The position numbers were made by a program, and so were the translations under genes. The notes under the pieces are model-generated. The model was not told where the DNA came from, ran no database searches, and worked only from the letters and a program-made list of their open reading frames with translations. DNA of 64,000 nucleotides from Lentzea terrae. GTDB taxonomy: Bacteria; Actinomycetota; Actinomycetes; Mycobacteriales; Pseudonocardiaceae. Positions 9,041-16,527 of this stretch are shown in pieces. How positions within the stretch are numbered: position 1 is the stretch's first letter; the number at the start of each line of letters is the position of its first letter. The stretch lies in assembly GCF_003265345.1 (NCBI RefSeq), contig NZ_QFWW01000001.1, positions 520,381-584,380 of the forward strand. Reading direction: 5' to 3'.

Positions 9041-10087
9041 CTAGCGATTCGCCCTGATGTGGTTGCGCACCCACTTGCCGGCGTCCTTCAGCGGACCCTC
9101 ACCGGCGAAGCTGTTGCCGGCACAGGTACCGCCCTTGAACACCGCGCCCGAGCGCTTGTCGTCGGAGAAGTTCCAGTTGGTCCAGGAGATCTTCTTCGAG
9201 TTCATCAGGCTGATGAACTTGTTCGCCATCGTGAAGTCGTTGGGACCGTCACCGGACGCTTCCTGCGAACCGAACTCGGTGACGAACACCGGCACCTGGT
9301 TCGAGACCGTGTCCAGCGCCTTGACGTAGCTGTCCCGGTGCGACTTCGCGTAGAAGTGGAACGTGTACATCAGGTTCGAGGCGTTGACCTTGTTCCGGCT
9401 CACCTCGTTGATGTCCTTGCCGTCGGACAGGCCGAAGGTCGACCAGCCGTGCGTGCCCACGAGCACGAGGCTGTCCGGGTCCTCCGCGCGGATCGTCGGG
9501 ATGACGGCCTCCGCGTAGGACTTGACCCGCGCCCACGACACGCCGTTCGGCTCGTTGGCGATGTCGTAGATGATGTTCGTCTTGTTCTTGTGCCGCGCGG
9601 CGATCTCCTTGAAGAAGGTCTTGGCGCGGGCGGTGTTGTGGTTCGGGTCGCCCGGCGAGAGCTGGTGCCAGTCGACCAGCGCGTACATGCCGCGCTTGGT
9701 GGCTTCCTCGATGTAGCCGTGCACCATGTCGGTGAACTTCCGGGGGTTGGTCTCGTAACCGCCCTCCTGGATGTACATCGAGATGCGCAGGACGTCGGCC
9801 TTCCAGTCGTTCGCGAGCGCGTCCAGGGACGCGGTCTTGATGCACTGCGAGAACCACTGGATGCCGTGGGTGCTCATGCCCCGCAGCTGGACCTGCTGGC
9901 CCGCCTGGTTGCACAGCTTCACACCGCAGACCTTCAACTGGCCGTTGACCGCCGCGCTCGAACCCGGTGGCAGCGCGGCCGCGGAGACGTCACCCTCCGG
10001 TGCGGCGACGGAACTGCTCGCCATGACACCGGTCAGCGGGAGCACGACTGCCGCGGCGAGTGCCACCACAGACTTCTGCCAAGCCAT
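9041..10087 (-). CDS. Secreted GH5 endoglucanase (cellulase)
   Basis: A 348-residue exported glycoside hydrolase of family 5. The signal peptide has a MAWQK basic end and a hydrophobic core through residue 22, with cleavage likely near SSVAA (about residue 29). The catalytic domain starts at QLKVCGVKLCNQAG (~50) and runs to the C-terminus. The acid/base is Glu179 in IANEPNG and the nucleophile is Glu271 in FVTEFG. The supporting DWHQLSPGDPNH strand is also present. Four or more Cys suggest disulfides. There is no carbohydrate-binding module, so it is a single-domain enzyme acting on soluble or amorphous beta-1,4-glucan. An AGG-N-AA/TT-N-CCT palindrome at 10126-10138 lies upstream and probably binds a sugar-responsive repressor. 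No cellulose-transport genes are near. Confidence 0.93.
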   Translation of the reverse strand: MAWQKSVVALAAAVVLPLTGVMASSSVAAPEGDVSAAALPPGSSAAVNGQLKVCGVKLCNQAGQQVQLRGMSTHGIQWFSQCIKTASLDALANDWKADVLRISMYIQEGGYETNPRKFTDMVHGYIEEATKRGMYALVDWHQLSPGDPNHNTARAKTFFKEIAARHKNKTNIIYDIANEPNGVSWARVKSYAEAVIPTIRAEDPDSLVLVGTHGWSTFGLSDGKDINEVSRNKVNASNLMYTFHFYAKSHRDSYVKALDTVSNQVPVFVTEFGSQEASGDGPNDFTMANKFISLMNSKKISWTNWNFSDDKRSGAVFKGGTCAGNSFAGEGPLKDAGKWVRNHIRANR

Positions 10088-10125
10088 TCAGCGTCTCCTC
10101 TCGGACTGCCGGCGGCGGATTAGTT

Positions 10126-10142
10126 AGGTAAGTTTCCTTACC
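10126..10142. promoter_or_regulatory. Palindromic operator upstream of the cellulase gene
   Basis: AGGTAAGTTTCCT (10126-10138) is a 13-base imperfect palindrome of the form AGGnAAnTTnCCT, and GGTAAG/CTTACC (10127-10132, 10137-10142) is an overlapping perfect inverted repeat. Palindromes of the type AGGAAAGTTTCCT are known upstream of actinomycete secreted hydrolase genes such as CsnR-controlled chitosanase genes; the regulator here is not identified. Confidence 0.5.
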
Positions 10143-10184
10143 GATTAAAGGTATAGATGACCTTAGGGCGGCCCCTGGGGTGCG

Positions 10185-10940
10185 TCAAGCGTCTCGTCGC
10201 AGAAGAGTCACAGTTCCGGTACCGAGAGTCACCGCTGCGTAAACGAGCAAACAGGCGACGGCGGCCACCGGGTTCAGCGGCGCGTTCTCCACGACCCCCG
10301 CCACCTCGTACACCAGGTACGGGACCATCACCCCCGAAGCGTCCATGTTCCAGGGCTCCGGCAGCATCGGCGTGATGGCGGGCAACCCCCACAGCAGCAC
10401 GCCCACCACCACGATCGCGACCGCCGTCGACCGCAGCGCCAGGCCCAGCCCGAGGCCGATCAGACCCGTCACCACGATCGACAGCACCGCCGCACCGGCC
10501 CACGGCAGCACGTCGCCGAGGCTGTCCCACGGCGCGACCGGCGGCGGACGATCGCCCATGATCAGCCAGCCGGCTCCGATGCTCAGCGCGAGCGCGACAG
10601 CGCCGACCACCGCGGCCGCACCGGTGACGAGTGCGGTTTTGGCCGCCAGCAAGCGTTTCCGGTTCGGTACGGCGGTCAGCGCGGCCAGTCGCGGGTCCGA
10701 GGTGGCCACCAGAGCGCCCAGCGCGGCGACGCAGAACTGCAGGACCGGGTTGATCACCACGCTGGCGTCGGCGGAGGCGAACCGGGCCTGCTCGGCGGCC
10801 GGGGACGTGTCGTAGTCCTGCACCATCAACCACGAGAGCAGCGCACCGAGGACGACCATCAGACCGACGGCGGCGACGAGACCGAAGGGTGCGCGGACCG
10901 TCCAGAGCTTCAGCCACTCCGCTGCGAGCGCGTTCTTCAC
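10185..10940 (-). CDS. ABC-2 type exporter permease
   Basis: A 251-residue integral membrane protein with about six hydrophobic segments. The first is at ~17-40 (LVAAVGLMVVLGALLSWLMV); the others include VINPVLQFCVAALGALVA, a Gly/Ala-rich pair near 120-150 and a C-terminal segment ending in basic RRDA. Size and layout fit ABC-2 (DUF/BcrB-like) permeases. It is translated from GTG 10940 with GGGAGGGG upstream, and its start overlaps the stop of the ATPase gene (GTGA), so the two are translationally coupled. A divergent histidine kinase/response regulator pair lies immediately beyond, typical of antimicrobial-peptide- or drug-sensing exporters. The substrate is unknown. Confidence 0.82.
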   Translation of the reverse strand: MKNALAAEWLKLWTVRAPFGLVAAVGLMVVLGALLSWLMVQDYDTSPAAEQARFASADASVVINPVLQFCVAALGALVATSDPRLAALTAVPNRKRLLAAKTALVTGAAAVVGAVALALSIGAGWLIMGDRPPPVAPWDSLGDVLPWAGAAVLSIVVTGLIGLGLGLALRSTAVAIVVVGVLLWGLPAITPMLPEPWNMDASGVMVPYLVYEVAGVVENAPLNPVAAVACLLVYAAVTLGTGTVTLLRRDA

Positions 10941-11638
10941 AGTCCCCTCCCGGAGGTGAGCGCCAGGTAGGCGTCTTCGAGCGAACCGTTCTGCGTCAAC
11001 GCTTCCATCGGCGTTTCTTTGACCAGCTGTCCTCTTGCGACGATCACGACGTGGTCGGCGGTCAGCGCCATCTCGCTCATGAGGTGGCTGGAGACGAAGA
11101 CCGTGCGGCCCTCGTGAGCCAGCGCGCGCATCAGGTCGCGGATCCACCGCACGCCTTCGGGGTCCAGGCCGTTGACGGGTTCGTCGAACATCAACACCTG
11201 CGGGTCGCCCAGGAGCGCGGCCGCGACGCCGAGCCGCTGCTTCATGCCGAGCGACAACGTCCTGATCCGCTTGTGCCGCACGCCGCCCAGCCCGACCTGC
11301 TCCAGCAGCTCGACCGCGCGCCGCTGGCTGATCCCGTTGCTCGCGGCGAGCCAGCGCAGGTGGTCCAGCGCCTTGCGGCCGTGGTGCACCGCCGCCGGGT
11401 CGAGCAGCACGCCGACGTGCCGCAGGGGCTGGTCGAGGTCGGCGTACCGCTTGCCACCGACCAGCGCCTCCCCCTCGCTGGGCCGGTCGAGTCCCACGAT
11501 CATGCGCATCGTCGTGGACTTGCCGGCGCCGTTGGGCCCCAGGAAGCCCGTGACCAGTCCAGGTTGGACGGTGAACGACAGGGCGTCGACCGCCGTCGTG
11601 CCGCCGTATCTCTTCGTCAGGTTCCGCACCTCGATCAT
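10937..11638 (-). CDS. ABC transporter ATP-binding protein
   Basis: A 233-residue ABC ATPase. Walker A is GPNGAGKST (~34-42), the Q-loop is near GVLLDPAAVHHGR, the signature LSLGMKQR lies at ~130, and Walker B is VLMFDEP followed by a D-loop and a switch His (SSHLMSE). This closely follows the BcrA/NodI-like drug-exporter subfamily that pairs with ABC-2 permeases. It is the first gene of the two-gene exporter operon and overlaps the permease start by four bases. It is divergent from the sensor kinase gene, with about 110 bp of shared promoter space. Confidence 0.93.
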   Translation of the reverse strand: MIEVRNLTKRYGGTTAVDALSFTVQPGLVTGFLGPNGAGKSTTMRMIVGLDRPSEGEALVGGKRYADLDQPLRHVGVLLDPAAVHHGRKALDHLRWLAASNGISQRRAVELLEQVGLGGVRHKRIRTLSLGMKQRLGVAAALLGDPQVLMFDEPVNGLDPEGVRWIRDLMRALAHEGRTVFVSSHLMSEMALTADHVVIVARGQLVKETPMEALTQNGSLEDAYLALTSGRGL

Positions 11639-11736
11639 GCCGAGAAGAGTCGGCTGCCGCGGCCGTCAGCGGATCGGACCTGGAGCCGAACCCGGGAATC
11701 GGACCGTGGTCCGAGGCGTGCGGGACCTCCGCTCGT

Positions 11737-11742
11737 TACCGT
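11737..11742 (+). promoter_or_regulatory. -10 element (TACCGT) for leaderless histidine kinase gene
   Basis: TACCGT lies seven bases before the GTG at 11750, with no Shine-Dalgarno sequence. Confidence 0.35.
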
Positions 11743-11749
11743 CGGTCCC

Positions 11750-12817
11750 GTGATCGCGAAACTGCACCTCTACCTGGTCGACCTGACCGCCGCCGTGGTG
11801 ATCGGCGTGCTCGTCGGCTACGGCATGGTGGAACACCAGGGCAAGCCGTGGTGGCTCGTCGTGCCGAGCGCCGCGCTGGTCGCGCTGCCCGTGGCGGTGC
11901 GCCGGTGGTGGCCGGTCACCACGCTGGTGGTCACCACCGCGGCGACAGCAGCGGTGATCATCGGCCAGGTGCTGCCGGTCCAGGCGCTCGGTGCCCCCGT
12001 CGGCGCGATCTGCTTCACGCTCTACACCGTGGCGGTCGAACGCACCCTCACGTGGTCGCTGACCGGTCTCGTGGTCTCCGTCGTCGCGGTCGCCGGCGTC
12101 GGCGGCGGAGAACCGGAGAACGTCCTGGCCGGCGTCGCGGTGCTCGGTGCGGTGTGGGTGATGGGCTACACGACCCGGCTGCGCCGGTCGTTCTTCGAGC
12201 GGGAGGGCCGGCAGCGAGCCGAGCAGGCACTGTCCGACGAACGCATGCGCATCGCCCGCGAACTGCACGACGTGGTGGCGCACAACCTCTCTCTCATCGC
12301 CGTACAAGCCGCCAACGCCGCACATGTGCGCTCACCCGAACACGCCTATGAGGCCTTGCAGGTCATCTCGGAGACCAGCCGGGCTGCGCTGACCGAGATG
12401 CGCAGCCTGCTCGGTGTGCTGCGCTCCGACGCCGACCTGGCGCCCTCCCCCGGCCTCGACGGGCTGGCCGAGCTGGCCGACCGGGCGTCCCTGGCGGGTG
12501 TGCGCGTGTCGTTGGACGTGCGGGGCGACGCCGAGGTCCCCGAAGGGGTCGGGCTGTCGGCGTACCGGATCGTGCAGGAGGCTTTGACGAACGTGGTGAA
12601 GCACGCGGCGCCCGCTTCGTGCACGGTGCTCGTAGAGGTGACGCCGTCGTTGGTGCGCATCGAGGTGGACGACGACGGACCTGGGGTGAAGGAGCTGGGT
12701 GTGGGGCACGGCCTGATCGGCATGCGTGAGCGTGTCGCGGTGTACGACGGCACGTTCACGGCAGGACCGGCACCGGACGGCGGTTTCCGGGTCGTGGCGG
12801 AGCTGCCGGTCCGATGA
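11750..12817 (+). CDS. Two-component sensor histidine kinase (NarL-partner, HisKA_3 type)
   Basis: A 355-residue membrane kinase. About five hydrophobic segments occupy residues 5-145 with very short loops, so sensing is probably within the membrane. The dimerisation helix has the phospho-acceptor His173 in ARELHDVVAHNLSLI, the HisKA_3 signature. The ATPase domain is recognisable by YRIVQEALTNVVKHA (N-box), DDDGPGV (G1) and GHGLIGMRERV (G2). I start at GTG 11750 because a TACCGT -10 lies seven bases upstream; the frame is open far upstream but overlaps the exporter genes. The stop overlaps the response regulator start (ATGA). It probably controls the divergent ABC exporter. Confidence 0.92.
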   Translation: MIAKLHLYLVDLTAAVVIGVLVGYGMVEHQGKPWWLVVPSAALVALPVAVRRWWPVTTLVVTTAATAAVIIGQVLPVQALGAPVGAICFTLYTVAVERTLTWSLTGLVVSVVAVAGVGGGEPENVLAGVAVLGAVWVMGYTTRLRRSFFEREGRQRAEQALSDERMRIARELHDVVAHNLSLIAVQAANAAHVRSPEHAYEALQVISETSRAALTEMRSLLGVLRSDADLAPSPGLDGLAELADRASLAGVRVSLDVRGDAEVPEGVGLSAYRIVQEALTNVVKHAAPASCTVLVEVTPSLVRIEVDDDGPGVKELGVGHGLIGMRERVAVYDGTFTAGPAPDGGFRVVAELPVR

Positions 12818-13443
12818 CGACCGTGCTGATCGTCGACGACCAGGCCCTGCTGCGCGCGAGCTTCCGGCTGCTGGTCGACAACGAACCGGACCTGACGGTG
12901 GTGGGCGAGGCGGGCACCGGCGCCGAGGCCGTGGCGCTTGCTTCTTCGTTGGCACCAGACGTTGTGCTGATGGACATCCGCATGCCGGAGATGGACGGCA
13001 TCGAGGCCACTCGCCTGGTGGACGGGCCGAAAGTGCTGGTGCTGACGACGTTCGACCTGGACGAGTACGTGTTCGGCGCACTGCGTGCCGGGGCCTCGGG
13101 TTTCCTGCTGAAGGACACGCCCCCTGCCGAGTTGCTGAGCGCGATCCGCGTGGTGGCCGCCGGTGAGTCGCTGCTGTCGCCGTCGGTCACGCGCCGGCTG
13201 ATCTCCGAGTTCGTCCGGCAGCCCTCCGCTCCGGCGGTCAAGGGGCTGGAAGTGCTGACCGAGCGGGAGAAGGAGGTGCTGCTGCTGATCGCGCGCGGAC
13301 TGTCCAACGCGGAGATCATGGCGGCGCTGCACGTCAGCACGGGCACGGTGAAGACGCACATCGGGAACCTGCTGGCGAAACTGCACGCACGCGACCGAGC
13401 ACAGCTGGTTATTGCGGCGTACGAGGCCGGTCTCGTCGGTTAG
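12814..13443 (+). CDS. LuxR/NarL-family response regulator
   Basis: A 209-residue two-domain regulator. The receiver domain (1-120) has the acidic pocket VDD at 8-9, phospho-acceptor Asp54 in VLMDIRMPEMDG, Thr in LTTFD and Lys in LLKDTPP. The C-terminal GerE-type helix-turn-helix (~145-205) is introduced by LTEREKEVLLLIARGLSNAEI. The start overlaps the kinase stop by four bases, so the pair is translationally coupled. Probable targets are the kinase/exporter divergent region. Its stop codon TAG forms part of the TAGCCT -10 of the following MoxR gene. Confidence 0.94.
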   Translation: MTTVLIVDDQALLRASFRLLVDNEPDLTVVGEAGTGAEAVALASSLAPDVVLMDIRMPEMDGIEATRLVDGPKVLVLTTFDLDEYVFGALRAGASGFLLKDTPPAELLSAIRVVAAGESLLSPSVTRRLISEFVRQPSAPAVKGLEVLTEREKEVLLLIARGLSNAEIMAALHVSTGTVKTHIGNLLAKLHARDRAQLVIAAYEAGLVG

Positions 13444-13446
13444 CCT
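13441..13446 (+). promoter_or_regulatory. -10 element (TAGCCT) for the leaderless MoxR/bpX operon
   Basis: TAGCCT begins with the response-regulator stop codon and is followed by exactly six bases and the GTG at 13453. This suggests the four-gene cassette has its own promoter although only nine bases separate it from the previous gene. Confidence 0.4.
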
Positions 13447-13452
13447 CACCCG

Positions 13453-14547
13453 GTGATCGCTGGGGATGTCACCGCTGTCCGGGAGGCTGTCGCCGCCGCG
13501 CAGACGGGGTTGGTGGATCGTGAGCTGATCGCCGAGGTCGTGGTGCTGTGCGCCGTCGCTGGCGAGCACGCGCTCGTGGTCGGTGCGCCGGGCACGGCCA
13601 AGTCCGCGGCGGTGCGGGCGGTCGCACGGCAGTTGGGCGGCGCGTACTTCGAGTACGTGCTGGGGCGCTTCACCGAGCCCAACGAGCTCTTCGGACCGGT
13701 GGACCTGCGGCGGCTCAAGGACGGCGTGGTCGAGATCGAGACCGCGGGCATGCTGCCGGAGGCCGAGGTCGCGTTCCTGGACGAGGTGTTCCTGGGGTCG
13801 ACGGCGATCCTGAACACCTTGCTGGGACTGCTGAACGAACGGGTGTTCCGGCGCGGCGCCACGCGCCTGGCGAGCCCGCTGCGGGTGTGCGTGGGCGCCA
13901 CCAACACGCTGCCGGACGACCCGGTGCTGGCGGCGTTCGCGGACCGGTTCCTGGTGCGGGTGTTCGTCGACCCGGTGGCGGATGCCTTGCTCGAGGAACT
14001 GCTGGAGACGGCGTGGTCGCCCGCGCAGAGCCCGGTGACCGCCGCGTTGCCGGCGGTGGATCGGCTGGCCGAGCACGCACGCGCGGTCGATCTGCGGCCG
14101 GTGGTGCCCGCCGCGGCCACGGCGGTGCGCAGGCTGCGGCACGCGGGGGTCGTGCTCAGCGACCGGCGGGTGGTGCGGGCCCAGCGACTGGTGGCGGCGG
14201 CCGCCGTGCTGGACGGCCGGACCGCGGCGGCGGTTCAAGACCTGTGGGTACTGCCGCTGGTCGCGCCCAGCCGGGAGACCCAGGCGCTCGCCAGGGACGT
14301 GCTCGGCGACCTGATCGACCAGGCCCGCAACGCGAGCCTCGTGCACGCGGCCGAGGAGTTCTCCCGGGGACCGCAGGCGCGTGCGGACCGGCTGGCGCTC
14401 ACCGCGGCGAAGGTGCTCGACGGCGCACCGGACCGGCTGCGCGTCGAGGCGACGCTGCGGGAGATCGACGCGGGGTTCGCCGCGGACGACCTGCCCGCCG
14501 TGCTGCGCGACACCCGCGCCCGCCTCATCGCCACGCTGCAGCCGTGA
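13453..14547 (+). CDS. MoxR-family AAA+ ATPase of a bpX/vWA ternary system
   Basis: A 364-residue MoxR AAA+ ATPase. Walker A is GAPGTAKS at 44-51, Walker B is VAFLDE at 107-112 (Asp110, Glu111), sensor 1 is in VGATNTLP and the arginine finger region is FADRFLVRV. A C-terminal lid follows. MoxR ATPases act as chaperone-like remodellers together with von Willebrand A proteins. Here the next three genes encode a bpX2-like protein, a vWA-like/propeller protein and a bpX6-like membrane propeller protein. This is the MoxR-vWA-beta-propeller ternary arrangement described as an NTP-dependent conflict system. The GTG start is predicted to be leaderless from TAGCCT. The stop overlaps the next start (GTGA). 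Confidence 0.9.
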   Translation: MIAGDVTAVREAVAAAQTGLVDRELIAEVVVLCAVAGEHALVVGAPGTAKSAAVRAVARQLGGAYFEYVLGRFTEPNELFGPVDLRRLKDGVVEIETAGMLPEAEVAFLDEVFLGSTAILNTLLGLLNERVFRRGATRLASPLRVCVGATNTLPDDPVLAAFADRFLVRVFVDPVADALLEELLETAWSPAQSPVTAALPAVDRLAEHARAVDLRPVVPAAATAVRRLRHAGVVLSDRRVVRAQRLVAAAAVLDGRTAAAVQDLWVLPLVAPSRETQALARDVLGDLIDQARNASLVHAAEEFSRGPQARADRLALTAAKVLDGAPDRLRVEATLREIDAGFAADDLPAVLRDTRARLIATLQP

Positions 14548-14894
14548 GACCCCTGACCTGGACGCGCCGCGAGCCACCGCTGCACCCCGCGGCCGTGGCA
14601 GGTGGTCCCCGGCTGCGCGCCGCCACCGTCCGCCGTCTGCGCGGGGGTGCCGAGCTGCGGGTGGCGTTCGGTCCGGAGTGGACACTGGTCCTCGGCGACG
14701 ACCTGCCGTGGGCGGACGACGCCACCTATCTCGGGTGGGACGACGGGCTGCTGGTGCCGACCACGCTCGCGCCGTCGACACCGGCGGGGTTGTTGCGGCA
14801 CGCGCTGCCGGGCGACGTTCTGGCCGTGTTGCCGGGTGCGCTGCTGACGGGGCCGGCGCCCGTGCGGACGGCAGACCCGGAGTTGCTGGCATGA
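14544..14894 (+). CDS. Small bpX2-like component of the MoxR/vWA/beta-propeller system
   Basis: A 116-residue basic protein starting at a GTG that overlaps the MoxR stop codon. The central motif LPWADDATYLGWDDGLLVPT followed by PAGLLRHALP matches my recollection of the bpX2 domain of MoxR-vWA-beta-propeller ternary systems, in which it is a small stand-alone partner. It has no signal peptide, membrane segment or catalytic motif. Its only visible context is translational coupling to the ATPase gene on its left. The name rests on family memory plus operon position; a profile search would settle it. Confidence 0.65.
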   Translation: MRPLTWTRREPPLHPAAVAGGPRLRAATVRRLRGGAELRVAFGPEWTLVLGDDLPWADDATYLGWDDGLLVPTTLAPSTPAGLLRHALPGDVLAVLPGALLTGPAPVRTADPELLA

Positions 14895-15013
14895 TCGCAG
14901 CGCGGAGCGAGGGTCCCCTCCAGGGGGTCCCCCTGCTTTCATTCTCCCAGACGACACCGACAGTTCCACGCCGTCGAGTCTGCGCGACCGGCCTGAGCGA
15001 GGCGCGACCGTGA
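14891..15013 (+). CDS. Possible 40-residue linker ORF between bpX2-like and vWA-like genes
   Basis: A short frame coupled at both ends: its ATG overlaps the bpX2-like stop (ATGA) and its stop overlaps the next GTG (GTGA). The encoded 40 residues (MIAARSEGPLQGVPLLSFSQ, then a Thr/Pro/Arg-rich tail) resemble no family I know and do not look like a folded domain. The DNA contains the perfect palindrome AGGGGG-T-CCCCCT and several Thr, Ser and Pro codons that differ from the neighbours. It may be a translated spacer, a remnant of a lost gene, or a small intergenic repeat inserted without breaking coupling. Confidence 0.3.
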   Translation: MIAARSEGPLQGVPLLSFSQTTPTVPRRRVCATGLSEARP

Positions 15014-16527
15014 CGCTGCCCGACGCCCTCCGCCCGTGGGCAGCCACTCTGTCCACAATGGACCTCGACCTCGCCACCGCACTGGGCCCGCTGCTCAAGG
15101 ACCTGGACGAGTTCATCAACGCGGCCACCACGACGCATCCGCACCGGGGCGAGCCGGACGGGTTCGGCGGCATCGGACTGAAAGGCGAGCCCGAGCGCAT
15201 CCTGGTGTCCGAGTGGGCGCTGGCCGAGCACTTCCCGCACGAGTTCCTCCGCCGGGCCGCCACCGGCGAACTCCTCCACACCACACCGGAGTTCACCGAG
15301 CCACACCGGAAAGGACAGGCAGCGGTCCTCGTCGACGCCGGTCCCGACCAGCTCGGCGCGGCCCGGCTGGTGCAGCTCGCCGCGCTCATCGTGCTGCAGC
15401 GCAGGGAACCGGAGCTGCTGCTCGGCGTGCTCGGGGACGAGCCCGGCACGTGGCATCCCGCCGACCTCAAGAGGCTGCTCGACGCCCGCCGCGCCACCCG
15501 GCCGGACCAGAACGACGTAAAGCGGTGGGCGGACACGGTCGACGACCTCTGGTTGCTGAGCGGTCCCCGGCTGACCTCGCCGCGCTCTCTCACCACCATC
15601 GAGTCGGCGTGGGACGACCAAGGCGCCACCGCGGTACGCGTCGAGCTGAACGGGCTCACCACCGAACTGACGCTCCCCGCCAGGAGACACGGCATCCGGC
15701 TGCTGCGCGGCAACCTGCGCAAGCCGCCGAAGAAGCGCACCGGCGCAGTGCGGTTCCCGTCCTTTCCCGGCGCCGAGAAGGTGCTGCTGGCCCGTGGCGG
15801 CACCGATCGCGAACTGGTGGTGCTGCGGGTGTACAGCGGCGTCCAGAAGGTCCACCGCGTGCCGGGACGACTGCTCGCCGCCGCCCAGGTGGACAAGCGG
15901 ATCGTCACGCTCGTGGAGCAGGACGGCGTCGTGCGCGCGCACGTCATCGGTAACCAGCTCAAAAGCCTGTCGCGGCTGGGGGTGCCCGCGGACCTGCTCG
16001 GCATCGACCCCGAGCAGGTCGCCGCCACCGGCCTCGCGCCGCTGCACCTCCACGACGGCACCGTCGTCTGCCGCTGGAACGAGAAGTGGAACTGGTGGGT
16101 CCTCGAAGCCGGAGAACGGCCCTACCTCTCGGAGGTCGCGGTCGTCGCACCCGGCAACCACCCCGCAGACGAGCCGCGCACGTCGGAGACACCTGTGCTG
16201 TTCGGGCCGCCGCCGCTGCTCGCCAGGTCGGAGAAGGGCAACAGGTGGCGGTTCGACGGCCACCCGGACATCGTGCTGCCGAACGGAGCCCGGCCGCTCG
16301 GGCTGCACCTGTTCGAGGACAACAGACCGGGGATCGTCTTCCAGGAAGGCCTCATCGTGCGGGTGCGGACCGCGGTGCACACCCGCACGCTCACGGCGTG
16401 GTCCGGTGGGCCGGCCGTGGTGCACCCAACGCAGCCCTGGATCGCGGTCCAGCGCGACGACGGGCGCATCGACGTCGGTCACCTCGGCACCGGCGAACGG
16501 ATCGCGACCATGCGGGGTGACGCGTGA
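15010..16527 (+). CDS. vWA-like / beta-propeller protein of the MoxR ternary system
   Basis: A 505-residue protein. Residues ~55-200 look like a degenerate von Willebrand A domain: RILVSEWALAEHFP, then AAVLVDAGPDQLGAARL (104-120), where a classical MIDAS DxSxS is replaced by Asp109-Ala-Gly-Pro-Asp113. The rest (~205-505) is beta-rich with repeated strand-turn units (ELVVLRVYSGVQKVHRVPG; GTVVCRWNEKWNWWVLEAG; IAVQRDDGRIDVGHL), consistent with a bpX-type beta-propeller. In these systems the vWA protein is the presumed MoxR client. GTG 15010 overlaps the preceding short ORF stop, and the stop overlaps the next start (GTGA). No catalytic site is apparent. Confidence 0.7.
   Translation: MTLPDALRPWAATLSTMDLDLATALGPLLKDLDEFINAATTTHPHRGEPDGFGGIGLKGEPERILVSEWALAEHFPHEFLRRAATGELLHTTPEFTEPHRKGQAAVLVDAGPDQLGAARLVQLAALIVLQRREPELLLGVLGDEPGTWHPADLKRLLDARRATRPDQNDVKRWADTVDDLWLLSGPRLTSPRSLTTIESAWDDQGATAVRVELNGLTTELTLPARRHGIRLLRGNLRKPPKKRTGAVRFPSFPGAEKVLLARGGTDRELVVLRVYSGVQKVHRVPGRLLAAAQVDKRIVTLVEQDGVVRAHVIGNQLKSLSRLGVPADLLGIDPEQVAATGLAPLHLHDGTVVCRWNEKWNWWVLEAGERPYLSEVAVVAPGNHPADEPRTSETPVLFGPPPLLARSEKGNRWRFDGHPDIVLPNGARPLGLHLFEDNRPGIVFQEGLIVRVRTAVHTRTLTAWSGGPAVVHPTQPWIAVQRDDGRIDVGHLGTGERIATMRGDA

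Noticed and set aside
12346..16482. Antisense frame of about 1380 codons opposite the MoxR/bpX genes
   Set aside because: Composition is Arg/His/Pro-rich shadow sequence; the plus strand carries four coupled, recognisable genes.
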